Shown: positions 1 through 6,926, numbered from the stretch's first letter. The stretch: DNA of 23,070 nucleotides from an uncultured Eubacteriales bacterium (GCA_958417225.1 CATZCM010000024.1:1-23070); one strand, 5' to 3'. The notes: generated by a model not told the origin, from the sequence alone. A program made the numbers and translations.

Positions 1-403
1 TTAACACCTGTGCTATTGCTTGCTGGATAATTCGGTCTATTACCGTTGGTATTCCTAACTTTCTTACACCGCCGTTATCCTTGGGAATTTCTACTCGCCT
101 TACTAGGGTCGGCTTGTATTTGCCGTTCCGTATCAGGTCAAGTAATTCTTCCCTATATTCTTTCAGCCAGGGCAGCGCTTCGTCAACCGTCATTCCATCT
201 ACTCCGCTTGCCCCCTTGTTGGCTTTCACTCGCTTGTAGGCTCTGTTCAGATTTCCTCTGTCAAGTACCTTTTCAAGCAAGTCTGCACCGTCCTTTCGGT
301 CAACCTCTCGACTTTCGGTACTATACACTTCTGCATACTCTCCGTGTTTCACACTATCCATTTGCAGACAACCGCATTTATCGGCGTATTCTGTTTTCAT
401 CAT
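1..403 (-). CDS. ltrA: Group II intron reverse transcriptase/maturase, N-terminal part
   Basis: This is the intron-encoded protein that helps the intron RNA splice and copies it into new DNA sites. The frame opens at ATG 403 (a second in-frame ATG follows at 400), 7 nt behind AGGAG, and stays open to the window edge for 134 codons. The visible part ends in typical RT-0/RT-1 sequence, including AYKRVKANKGASGVDGMTV, RRVEIPKDNGGVRKLGIPT and DRIIQQAIAQVL. These match class C intron proteins. The catalytic YADD motif and the maturase domain lie beyond the edge. A 618-nt plus-strand ORF over this region is an antisense shadow. Confidence 0.9.
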   Translation of the reverse strand, partial: MMKTEYADKCGCLQMDSVKHGEYAEVYSTESREVDRKDGADLLEKVLDRGNLNRAYKRVKANKGASGVDGMTVDEALPWLKEYREELLDLIRNGKYKPTLVRRVEIPKDNGGVRKLGIPTVIDRIIQQAIAQVL

Positions 404-833
404 ATCGGTCTCCTTTGGTCACTTACTCAGGACTTATGGTTGCTCGGTCCTCCCCGAAAAAAATTTTTCCCCTCGGTACTATGACTTCTGCTGACTTCTT
501 GCAGTTCGTTGTTACTACAGTTTGCTCTGCCTGCAAGACCTCCTCGGGTAAGCGTAATCACCCTCATCTCATATATCTGCTACATTTACACCTTGAAACT
601 CGGGCAGTATCGAACTTTGTTTTGTTTAGCAAGCTCGTCCATTTCAAAATGACTTCTATGTAGTTTCTGTTCGTCAGATCGAGGTTTTGCCCGCAGGAAC
701 TCTTGTAAGTCCCCACATCCGACTTCTTTCAGACTCCGCCTCGCAACGGATGCCCTTGTCTTCAGCTAACAGTTCCTACTGCCAAGCCTGTAGTGGACTT
801 TCACCACCTAGTTGTTACGCGTGCCGAGCACAC
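1..833 (-). mobile_element. Group IIC intron, 5' part (runs off the left edge)
   Basis: Read on the minus strand, the element starts at 833 with GTGTGCTCGGCACGCG, close to the GTGTGCCCGGC start of the Oceanobacillus iheyensis group IIC intron as I remember it. Further recognisable domain I-III stretches follow, such as GGTGGTGAAAGTCCACTACA and AGAAGTCAGCAGAAGTCATA. The RNA part (833 to about 404) precedes the reverse-transcriptase reading frame, as expected for an ORF in domain IV. Class C introns characteristically insert just behind terminator hairpins, and a perfect 20-bp hairpin lies immediately upstream (836-881). Domains V and VI and the 3' boundary lie outside the window, so activity cannot be judged. 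Confidence 0.88.
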
Positions 834-835
834 TA

Positions 836-881
836 AAATAAACTTCCTTTAAAAAATCATATTTTTAAAGGAAGTTTATTT
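836..881 (-). terminator. Perfect 20-bp hairpin behind the Nif11-like gene; intron insertion site
   Basis: Arms 836-855 and 862-881 are exact complements with a 6-nt loop. The stem lies 36 nt behind the stop of the minus-strand peptide gene. In that direction the 3' arm ends in TTTATTT, followed by TA and then the intron. It looks like a rho-independent terminator whose trailing U-run has been interrupted by the group IIC intron. The symmetric stem could act in both directions. Confidence 0.75.
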
Positions 882-917
882 AGATGTGCCCGGATACTTT
901 GCAAATAAAATTAAGCA

Positions 918-1208
918 TTAATGATCTAATCCAAGTGCCTTTGCTACAACATTAAAAGCACCTATTTTTAATTTCGCTACGTTGTTATTTACTCCGCCAG
1001 TAATATTTACTAACTCATTTTCGTTCAAAAGGGATACACCTTCTTGTTGATCATATTCCCAATAAAGTGCATTACAAAAATCTTCAAAAGTTATATCTTC
1101 GCTAATGTATGGTTGTGCTATGTCGTACATTTCTTCCTCAGTTTCAGCTTCAAGGATTTCTTCTTGAAGGTTTTGATCTTCCACTAACGATTTGAAAAAA
1201 TTCTCCAC
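918..1208 (-). CDS. Nif11-like leader RiPP precursor peptide
   Basis: Predicted 96-aa ribosomal peptide precursor. The N-terminal ~70 residues (start MENFFKSLVEDQNLQEEI) look like a Nif11-type leader, rich in acidic residues and ending at ELVNITGG, the double-glycine site usually cut by C39-peptidase ABC exporters. The remaining core, VNNNVAKLKIGAFNVVAKALGLDH in segments, is 24 residues, has no Cys, Ser or Thr, and could form an amphipathic helix. The GTG at 1208 is chosen as start because AAAGGA lies 10 nt upstream and the promoter at 1248-1276 excludes the longer frame reaching 1322. No modification enzyme or exporter is present nearby. Without Cys/Ser/Thr the core cannot become a lanthipeptide or thiazole peptide. 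It may be an unmodified bacteriocin-like peptide or use enzymes encoded elsewhere. The leader family assignment rests on pattern recognition. Confidence 0.72.
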   Translation of the reverse strand: MENFFKSLVEDQNLQEEILEAETEEEMYDIAQPYISEDITFEDFCNALYWEYDQQEGVSLLNENELVNITGGVNNNVAKLKIGAFNVVAKALGLDH

Positions 1209-1243
1209 AATGAACACGTCCTTTACAATAATATAGAAATTAC

Positions 1244-1276
1244 AAATAGTATATACTATTTTTTTTGAAATGTCAA
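1244..1276 (-). promoter_or_regulatory. Sigma-A promoter of the Nif11-like gene with a palindromic operator candidate
   Basis: On the minus strand TTGACA (1271-1276) and TATACT (1248-1253) are separated by exactly 17 nt, close to the ideal vegetative promoter. The -10 element lies inside an 18-nt perfect palindrome (1244-1261, AAATAGTATATACTATTT). A dimeric repressor could bind there and block transcription. The promoter is fact by consensus; the operator is inference. Confidence 0.75.
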
Positions 1277-1284
1277 TCTTCTTT

Positions 1285-1584
1285 TTAACTTTTTGCGTAA
1301 AATTTTCTAAAGAATTTACCATGCTTGTTTGGTCTACATTTTGGTTTGAATTTCACAAGTATAGTATCTTCTCCGATTATTTCGATGTCGTCCCATCGGA
1401 TGATGATATCATCGTGCCTTCCAAATAATCCGAAACATTTCAATCGACCAAATACGATGATTGCAACAACTTTAGCTGATTTAACGTCTATTTCCACGTC
1501 GTTTACACATCCTAGCCGTGTTCCATCACAAATGCATATTACCTCTTTGTTTTTTAGTTCCACTAACCTGCAACAGCATCCCAA
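1285..1584 (-). CDS. ymxH: YlmC/YmxH family PRC-barrel sporulation protein
   Basis: A 99-residue cytoplasmic protein of the YlmC/YmxH family, small PRC-barrel proteins found in spore-forming Firmicutes whose biochemical role is poorly known. Recognisable family segments are ELKNKEVICICDGTRLGCV near the N-terminus, then VAIIVFGRLKCFGLFGRHDD and WDDIEIIGEDTILV. The start is a TTG at 1584, 8 nt behind AAGGAGG. The N-terminus carries three consecutive cysteines (residues 3-5), and further Cys occur at 17, 19 and 26, so metal binding or disulphides are possible but unproven. The C-terminal tail is basic. The gene is divergent from the P-type ATPase gene. Its stop lies only 8 nt from the -35 box of the Nif11-like gene, so the two appear separately transcribed. 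Confidence 0.88.
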   Translation of the reverse strand: MGCCCRLVELKNKEVICICDGTRLGCVNDVEIDVKSAKVVAIIVFGRLKCFGLFGRHDDIIIRWDDIEIIGEDTILVKFKPKCRPNKHGKFFRKFYAKS

Positions 1585-1701
1585 AGATACTCCCTCCTTA
1601 TTTGCCCATTTTTAAATTTATATGTGCAAAGTAAAGTTTGTAGACTTTTTTATATTAAGGAAGAAATTTATTTAAATAGCTGTACAAGAGTGTTGTATTT
1701 A

Positions 1702-1710
1702 TGATATAAT
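1702..1710 (+). promoter_or_regulatory. Extended -10 promoter for the P-type ATPase gene
   Basis: TGATATAAT is a perfect extended -10 element (TG-N-TATAAT). The -35 region 17 nt upstream (GTACAA) is poor, as is tolerated with an extended -10. It lies about 85 nt before the chosen ATG at 1798. Confidence 0.55.
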
Positions 1711-1797
1711 AATGAAGTAAAAATTAATCTGATGGTAACAAGATTTGAGAATGGTCTCAAATTTAAGAAAGATAATAAAGTAAGAAGGGACGTAAAA

Positions 1798-4149
1798 ATG
1801 AAAAAAATAAAAGTTTCACCAGATCAAGGACTAACACTTTCACAGGTACAGTATAGGATAAGAAATCGTCTTGTAAATTACGATACAGCAATACCGACAA
1901 AGTCAGTAAAGCAAATTATAAAAGACAATTTATTAACTCTTTTTAACCTTTTAAATTTATTGTTAGCAATATCGCTTTTATGTGTGGGATCCTTTAAAAA
2001 TATGTTATTTCTTGGGGTAGTTTTTTCAAATGTAATTATTGGAACATATCAAGAAATTAACGCGAAGAGAACCATAGACAAATTATCGATAATTTCTGCA
2101 AGTAAGGTACACGCTATGAGAAATGGTACTAAGCAAGAAATTCACATAAATGAAGTTGTTTTAGATGATGTGATATGTTTAGAGCGTGGAAATCAAATTG
2201 CAGCAGATTCAGTTGTGGTAGAGGGGGAGTGCTTTGTAAATGAATCTCTTATAACAGGTGAATCAGATTCAATAAAGAAAAAAGTTGGTGACACATTGCT
2301 ATCAGGGAGTTATGTGGTAAGTGGTCGATGCAAATCCCAAGTTATTCATATCGGGGAAGAAAATTACGCAGCGAAAATTTCTAAAGATGCCAAATATATA
2401 AAAAAGGTTAATTCAGAAATAATGTCTACATTCAAAAAAATAATTTTAATTGTTTCCATTTTAATTGTTCCAATTGGAACCTTTTTATTTGCAAAACAAA
2501 TTAAAGTAGCGGGAGCTACAACTAAATCAGCTACAGAAAAAACAGTAGCAGCTTTGGTGGGAATGATTCCAGAAGGATTAGTGTTACTTACGAGTTCTGT
2601 TTTAGCAGTAAGTGTTATTCGGCTTGCGAAGCGGAAAGTAATGGTTCAAGAGCTGTATTGCATAGAAACGTTAGCAAGAGTAGATACCTTATGTCTTGAT
2701 AAAACCGGGACAATTACTGAGGGAACTATGGAGTTTCATAATATCATCCCGTGGGGTAAAAATAATAGTGAGGATATTGAAAAAGCGCTTTCTATCTTTA
2801 CATCAGTGCTTGAGGATTCTAATCCAACGTACGACGCAATTAGACAAAAATTTACACCAGCATCGATTTCAGATACAATTTTAACAACCGTACCATTTTC
2901 ATCAGAAACGAAGTGGTCAGGAATTTCCTTGAAAAATTACGGAAGTTTAATAATTGGTGCAGCTGAGTTTATTTTACCTGAGTCTGAGCTAAGATTGATT
3001 CGAGAAAAGCTCCATGCAATTTCTAAAGAAAATCGTGTATTAACAGTTATACGCTCAAGTGAGGCCATTAAATCAGAAACTCTGCCAAAGACATTAGAAG
3101 TTATTGGATTTGTACTTTTGAAGGACAAAATACGCACAAACGCAAAGGATACATTAAATTACTTTAAAGAACAAGGTGTTGATTTAAAGATTATTTCAGG
3201 AGATAATACGCTAACTGTGGCATCTATAGCACGGCGTGCAGGGCTAGATAATGCAGATAAGTGCGTTGATGCGACGACGTTGAAAACTGATGAAGAAATA
3301 TACAAAGCTGCAGAAAAATACGCGGTTTTTGGAAGAGTTTCTCCGGTACAGAAGAAAAAGATAATTTGTGCATTAAAAGCTCAAGGACACACAGTTGCGA
3401 TGACTGGGGATGGGGTGAATGATGTACTTGCACTAAAAGAGGCTGACTGTAGTGTCGCAATGGCGGCTGGTAGTGATGCAGCTAGAAATGTGTCTCAATT
3501 AGTATTATTGAACTCAGATTTTAGTTCGATGGTAAAGGTGGTGCAAGAAGGACGAAGATCAATAAATAATATTCAACGCTCATCGTCATTATTTTTAGTA
3601 AAGACAATTTATTCCACTGTTTTAGCAATTATTTTTTTGTTTGTGAGTATGCAATATCCGTTTATGCCGATTCAGCTTACGCTAACAAGTGTATTAACAA
3701 TAGGGATTCCGTCCTTTGTATTAGCACTTGAACCGAATCACGAACGTGTGAGAGGACATTTCTTCGTTAACATATTAAACAAAGCTTTACCTGGCGCTAT
3801 AACTATTATATCCAATATAATAATTATAATGACTCTTAAAGATGTTTTCCAAATACCTCAAAATGGAGCATCTACATTATCTGTACTATTAACTGGATTT
3901 TCTGGACTTTTACTGCTTTCTACTATTTGTAAGCCGTTTAATGTGCTTCGTACAGTATTGTTTATCCTCATGTGTTCAGGGTTTGTTGTTGCGGTTTTAT
4001 TCTTCCAAAGTATATTTTCACTTGTTTCTCTTACGCCGACGTTGTTCGGAATTTTGTGCCTTCTTATGATTCTTGCAACTATTATTTTCAGTTTAGTTAC
4101 ATTTGTATTTAATGACATCCATATAAAAAATAATTTTCTCCATGAGTAA
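1798..4149 (+). CDS. Cation-translocating P-type ATPase, CtpE/P2-like
   Basis: A 783-aa membrane ATPase that pumps a cation through a phospho-aspartate intermediate. Visible motifs: TGES in the actuator domain (153-156), PEGL in the M4 membrane segment (258-261), DKTGT with phosphorylated Asp 301, KIISGDNTLT in the P domain, and TGDGVND (536-542). The GMIPEGL and GVNDVLALKEADCSVAMAAG segments resemble the CtpE-like calcium group, but the ion cannot be fixed from sequence. No N-terminal heavy-metal domain is present, arguing against Cu/Zn/Cd transport. About four C-terminal membrane helices close the protein. The ATG at 1798 has AAGGGA 7-8 nt upstream. An in-frame ATG at 1732 has no SD and would add 22 residues unlike the family. 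A small DUF378 gene follows and both end at one terminator. Confidence 0.92.
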   Translation: MKKIKVSPDQGLTLSQVQYRIRNRLVNYDTAIPTKSVKQIIKDNLLTLFNLLNLLLAISLLCVGSFKNMLFLGVVFSNVIIGTYQEINAKRTIDKLSIISASKVHAMRNGTKQEIHINEVVLDDVICLERGNQIAADSVVVEGECFVNESLITGESDSIKKKVGDTLLSGSYVVSGRCKSQVIHIGEENYAAKISKDAKYIKKVNSEIMSTFKKIILIVSILIVPIGTFLFAKQIKVAGATTKSATEKTVAALVGMIPEGLVLLTSSVLAVSVIRLAKRKVMVQELYCIETLARVDTLCLDKTGTITEGTMEFHNIIPWGKNNSEDIEKALSIFTSVLEDSNPTYDAIRQKFTPASISDTILTTVPFSSETKWSGISLKNYGSLIIGAAEFILPESELRLIREKLHAISKENRVLTVIRSSEAIKSETLPKTLEVIGFVLLKDKIRTNAKDTLNYFKEQGVDLKIISGDNTLTVASIARRAGLDNADKCVDATTLKTDEEIYKAAEKYAVFGRVSPVQKKKIICALKAQGHTVAMTGDGVNDVLALKEADCSVAMAAGSDAARNVSQLVLLNSDFSSMVKVVQEGRRSINNIQRSSSLFLVKTIYSTVLAIIFLFVSMQYPFMPIQLTLTSVLTIGIPSFVLALEPNHERVRGHFFVNILNKALPGAITIISNIIIIMTLKDVFQIPQNGASTLSVLLTGFSGLLLLSTICKPFNVLRTVLFILMCSGFVVAVLFFQSIFSLVSLTPTLFGILCLLMILATIIFSLVTFVFNDIHIKNNFLHE

Positions 4150-4217
4150 ATGAATTATCTTTGAGCAAAATAAATACGGCGGACAAACCCGCTAAATAAC
4201 CAAAAGGGGTGAATAAC

Positions 4218-4433
4218 GTGCTTGACAGAATAGCGCTCATTTTAGTTATAATTGGCGGCATAAATTGGGGGTCTATAGGATTATTTCAATTTGATATAGT
4301 TGGATGGATCTTTGGTGGTCAATGGTCGATTGGAAGCAGAATAGTGTTTACACTCGTAGCATTAGCTGCAGTGTGGTGCATATCTTTGCTATTTAGAGAC
4401 CGTGAAGGAGAACTGGTCCCTGCCGCTGAATAA
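4218..4433 (+). CDS. DUF378 family small membrane protein
   Basis: A 71-aa protein with two predicted membrane helices: residues about 4-24 (IALILVIIGGINWGSIGLF) and 43-62 (VFTLVALAAVWCISLLF). The GGINWG motif and length are typical of DUF378, a family of unknown function common in Firmicutes. The GTG at 4218 is preferred because AAAGGGG lies 8 nt upstream. The in-frame GTG at 4209 touches the SD and is too close. It lies 68 nt behind the ATPase gene with no terminator between them and is followed by a strong one, so co-transcription is likely. The C-terminus is charged and probably cytoplasmic. Confidence 0.85.
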   Translation: MLDRIALILVIIGGINWGSIGLFQFDIVGWIFGGQWSIGSRIVFTLVALAAVWCISLLFRDREGELVPAAE

Positions 4434-4440
4434 TTAAAGC

Positions 4441-4486
4441 CGATACTCTCAAGCAAGCATAATTGCTCGAAAGTATCGACTTTTTT
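4441..4486 (+). terminator. Rho-independent terminator of the ATPase-DUF378 unit
   Basis: Outer stem CGATACT (4441-4447) pairs with AGTATCG (4472-4478), an inner AGCAA/TTGCT stem stacks above it, and six T follow (4481-4486). The T-run abuts the end of the convergent NUDIX gene, so the hairpin may serve both directions, but the opposite side lacks a good U-run. Confidence 0.82.
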
Positions 4487-5210
4487 ATTGTATTAATTTT
4501 TTTGATTTTAGGAAATGTATGGCACGCTTTAGTATAGTTATATTATTTTTGAACTCAAGCAATTTTATGGCTTCGTTAACCGTTAACCACTTATATGCGG
4601 AAAGCTCTTCTTTTTGAAGTACAATGTCTGTTGTGTCAACCATGGACAAGAAAAATACCACGCGTTTTTTTGCATTTCCAAATGAGTAATAGTCACTTAC
4701 CTCGCGAAATCCATCGATAATGTCTATTTTTAAACCTGTTTCTTCCATAACTTCTCTTATGGCAGTTTGACGTTCGCTTTCATCACGTTCGATATGTCCT
4801 TTTGGGAATCCCCAAGATCTCGAGTTTTTATTTTTCACGATTAAAACTTTTGGAACGGGACCGTTGTGTATAATTACCGATCCACAAGATTTTTCATATC
4901 GACATATTAAAGACGTAATTTGTTGATGATTTATGTTGGAAAGCAGTGCGCGAATTTCCGGTTCATAGTACACGAATCCTCGTGGAGCAACAATTAATTT
5001 TTTTTCTTTAGGAGATTCACGATTTATCATTCCAATAACAACAGCTGAAAATTTATCCCGGGGTTCTTTTTTTGATAGAAAATACACAGGCAAACTTTTC
5101 ACATTAGGGGTAAATGGTATGGATCTTCCGCAGTAAACTGAGCTTCCAACTTTTGATACATAACCCTTCCTTGAATAGTCCCTTTTAATTCGTATTATTT
5201 TGCCAAACAT
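4485..5210 (-). CDS. NUDIX hydrolase with N-terminal pyrophosphatase-like domain
   Basis: A 241-aa two-domain cytoplasmic protein. The C-terminal part holds a complete Nudix box at residues 138-160 (G-x5-E-x7-REVMEETGL), which binds metal and cleaves nucleoside diphosphate-X bonds. SWGFPKGHIE and the following architecture resemble the diadenosine-tetraphosphatase/MutT group. The N-terminal ~90 residues (VYFLSKKEPRDKF, VVIGMIN, KLIVAPRGFVYYEPEI) resemble the shortened inorganic-pyrophosphatase-like domain fused to NUDIX in several Clostridia. The catalytic Asp cluster of true pyrophosphatases is not evident, so this half is probably non-catalytic. The ATG at 5210 has only a weak AGGT upstream. 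A stronger SD serves a four-codon reading frame just before it. Substrate is unknown. Confidence 0.87.
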   Translation of the reverse strand: MFGKIIRIKRDYSRKGYVSKVGSSVYCGRSIPFTPNVKSLPVYFLSKKEPRDKFSAVVIGMINRESPKEKKLIVAPRGFVYYEPEIRALLSNINHQQITSLICRYEKSCGSVIIHNGPVPKVLIVKNKNSRSWGFPKGHIERDESERQTAIREVMEETGLKIDIIDGFREVSDYYSFGNAKKRVVFFLSMVDTTDIVLQKEELSAYKWLTVNEAIKLLEFKNNITILKRAIHFLKSKKLIQ

Positions 5211-5216
5211 ATTATT

Positions 5217-5231
5217 TTACCTAAACCTCAT
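5217..5231 (-). promoter_or_regulatory. Four-codon upstream ORF in the NUDIX leader
   Basis: ATG AGG TTT AGG TAA lies 9 nt behind a good SD (AAAGGGA) and ends 6 nt before the NUDIX ATG, in the same frame. Ribosomes loaded here would terminate next to the real start, suggesting translational coupling or control. It could be chance. Confidence 0.4.
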
Positions 5232-5291
5232 AATTTGACGTCCCTTTCTTTGAAATAGTTTATTATCATCAATATTAGTGAACACATGTAT

Positions 5292-5320
5292 ATTTTACAA
5301 TTTTTTCGAGAAAAATGCAA
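5292..5320 (-). promoter_or_regulatory. Promoter candidate for the NUDIX gene
   Basis: On the minus strand TTGCAT (5315-5320) and TAAAAT (5292-5297) are 17 nt apart, about 80 nt upstream of the NUDIX ATG, in the 172-nt gap behind hemW. Confidence 0.55.
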
Positions 5321-5382
5321 GAGAAATTTTTTGAAATTATAGAGTAGTTTGCTTTGATTTTCGCAGGTAAATGCTAATAAAG

Positions 5383-6504
5383 TCAGTATTGAGAAGTGTT
5401 GTTAGTATCCAAAATTTTTCCGATCAGTGTATTGGACACTAAAAAACCTTCTCTAGTAAGGCGTATACCATTTGATGTATCAACGTAAGGCAATTTTTTT
5501 GCATTTTCGATGTACGTATGTGGGATTGATTTTCCAAATTTACAATAATACTTTTTTGGAGTTACTCCACTAACGAGCCTGAGTTGAAGCATCACATATT
5601 CTTCTTCGTCTGCCCCGAGACCATCATCTATGATTTTTGGTTGTTTTATGAAATTTTCTATATTTCTCTCAAAATAAGATCTTCTACCATTGAAAAAAGA
5701 ATGTGCAGAAGGGCCTAAACCTATGTATTCGCAACAATTCCAATATTTTTTATTATGGCGGCTTTGGTAACCGGGTATAGCAAAATTTGAGATTTCGTAT
5801 TGCCTAAACCCAAATTTCTCTAATTTTTCACATGTTAAAAGGTACATATCTTTTTCGAGGTCTTCGTCTGGTAATTTAAGTGATTTTTGATTTTTAAAAA
5901 AGAGTGTTCCAGGTTCAATTTTGAGCAGGTATGTGGAAATGTGTTGGATATTTAAATTTTTACATGTTTCGATTGAGTTGGTAAGACTGCTGAGTGTTTG
6001 AAGTGGAGTGGCAAGCATTAGATCAATGGAGATATTTTCGAAACCATCGTGTTGTGCTTGTTTTATAGCGTTGATAGCCGTTTTTGCATCGTGGGTTCTA
6101 CCAAGCTGCCGAAGTTCTATGTCATTAAATGACTGTACTCCAAAGGAAAGTCTATTAATACCGGATGATAGGAGTTCTTTAAAGGAAAGTGCGTCTTTTT
6201 GAGTGGGGTTTAGCTCAATCGTTATCTCGGCATTTTTCAGATTAAAGTACTCTTGTGCGCTAAAAATAAGTTTAGTGATGCGTTTAGTACCGAGAATACC
6301 CGGGGTTCCTCCACCAAGATATAGCGTGTCAACGGTGATTTTGTATGTATTACTTAATTTCCTTATTTCACTGCAGATTTTTGCAACATATGAGTCCATT
6401 AATGACTCATCTTGGTTAATTGAGTAAAAATCACAATATGGACATTTTCTTTTGCAAAAAGGGATGTGTATGTATAACCCAATTGGTGTATGTTGTGTAT
6501 TCAA
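5383..6504 (-). CDS. hemW: HemW-like radical SAM protein (heme chaperone family)
   Basis: A 373-aa radical SAM enzyme-family protein. CKRKCPYC (Cys 17, 21, 24) is the CxxxCxxC motif that holds the 4Fe-4S cluster and S-adenosylmethionine. The next residues are DF rather than the extra Cys of HemN. GGGTPG follows in the SAM-binding region, and RHNKKYW carries the HNxxYW signature of HemW. These features separate it from the true coproporphyrinogen dehydrogenase HemN, with which such genes are often confused. HemW binds heme and is proposed to deliver it to haem proteins. The start is TTG at 6504, 9 nt behind GGAG. The gene is divergent from the tRNA unit. Length matches the family (about 370-380). 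Confidence 0.92.
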   Translation of the reverse strand: MNTQHTPIGLYIHIPFCKRKCPYCDFYSINQDESLMDSYVAKICSEIRKLSNTYKITVDTLYLGGGTPGILGTKRITKLIFSAQEYFNLKNAEITIELNPTQKDALSFKELLSSGINRLSFGVQSFNDIELRQLGRTHDAKTAINAIKQAQHDGFENISIDLMLATPLQTLSSLTNSIETCKNLNIQHISTYLLKIEPGTLFFKNQKSLKLPDEDLEKDMYLLTCEKLEKFGFRQYEISNFAIPGYQSRHNKKYWNCCEYIGLGPSAHSFFNGRRSYFERNIENFIKQPKIIDDGLGADEEEYVMLQLRLVSGVTPKKYYCKFGKSIPHTYIENAKKLPYVDTSNGIRLTREGFLVSNTLIGKILDTNNTSQY

Positions 6505-6560
6505 TGTTGATCACTCCAAAAAATAATGTAATTTTACACTGTGTGTTGAATATTTTGCTG

Positions 6561-6582
6561 TTTTTTTGAAATTTCAAAAAAA
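6561..6582. repeat. 22-bp perfect palindrome between hemW and the tRNA promoter
   Basis: Seven T, GAAATTTC and seven A form an exact palindrome, 5 nt upstream of the tRNA -35 box and within the hemW leader region. It may be an A/T-rich upstream promoter (UP-like) element or a regulator site. Low-complexity composition makes chance plausible. Confidence 0.4.
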
Positions 6583-6586
6583 GTTA

Positions 6587-6615
6587 TTGACAAAAAATTT
6601 TTTATGTGATAAAAT
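6587..6615 (+). promoter_or_regulatory. Strong promoter of the tRNA-Thr/tRNA-Tyr unit
   Basis: TTGACA (6587-6592) and TAAAAT (6610-6615) with a 17-nt spacer, plus a TG one base before the -10. Its start would lie about 10 nt before the first tRNA. Confidence 0.85.
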
Positions 6616-6631
6616 ATCTAAGTAGTGAGAT

Positions 6632-6707
6632 GCTGGTGTAGCTCAGTTGGTAGAGCAGCTGATTTGTAATCAGCAGGTCGGGGGTTCAAGTCCGTCCACC
6701 AGCTCCA
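6632..6707 (+). tRNA. tRNA-Thr (anticodon TGT)
   Basis: Full 76-nt cloverleaf with encoded CCA. Acceptor GCTGGTG pairs with CACCAGC. The anticodon stem GCTGA/TCAGC encloses loop TTTGTAA, giving anticodon TGT. The T arm contains TTCAAGT and has one G-G mismatch in its middle. It is transcribed with the tRNA-Tyr 7 nt downstream. Confidence 0.96.
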
Positions 6708-6714
6708 CTTTTGT

Positions 6715-6799
6715 GGGAGATTTCCCGAGCGGCCAAAGGGGGCAGACTGTAAATCTGTTGCATTTTGCTTCGGTGGTTCGAATCCACCATCTCCCACCA
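6715..6799 (+). tRNA. tRNA-Tyr (anticodon GTA)
   Basis: An 85-nt class II tRNA with encoded CCA. Acceptor GGGAGAT pairs with ATCTCCC. The anticodon loop CTGTAAA gives GTA. A long variable arm (GCATTTTGC) and the CCCGAGCGGCCAAAGGG D-arm are typical of tRNA-Tyr. Confidence 0.96.
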
Positions 6800-6802
6800 A
6801 TT

Positions 6803-6827
6803 AAGCAACCTTTATGGTTGCTTTTTT
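6803..6827 (+). terminator. Terminator of the tRNA unit
   Basis: AAGCAACC (6803-6810) pairs with GGTTGCTT (6816-6823) around a 5-nt loop, continuing into a T-run to 6827. It starts 4 nt behind the CCA end of tRNA-Tyr. Confidence 0.92.
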
Positions 6828-6926
6828 AATTAAATGAATCCTTTACGATGTTTTTGAGCGTTTGGTAATTGCTAAATGCTTTTTGTTTTATCTAGTACAT
6901 TATACCACATGAAAGGAGTTTTTCAA

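Noticed and set aside
46..663. 205-codon plus-strand ORF
   Set aside because: It lies antisense to the group IIC intron RNA and its reverse transcriptase; the product has no recognisable features.
836..881. Hairpin as a CRISPR repeat or IS end
   Set aside because: Single copy, no spacers, no transposase; its position behind a gene and at an intron boundary fits a terminator.
1209..1322. Longer N-terminus for the Nif11-like peptide
   Set aside because: The region contains the promoter of the gene and overlaps the ymxH-like end; the SD fits GTG 1208.
6618..6829. 60-codon ORFs on both strands across the tRNAs
   Set aside because: Classic spurious ORFs produced by tRNA sequences; both tRNAs fold fully.
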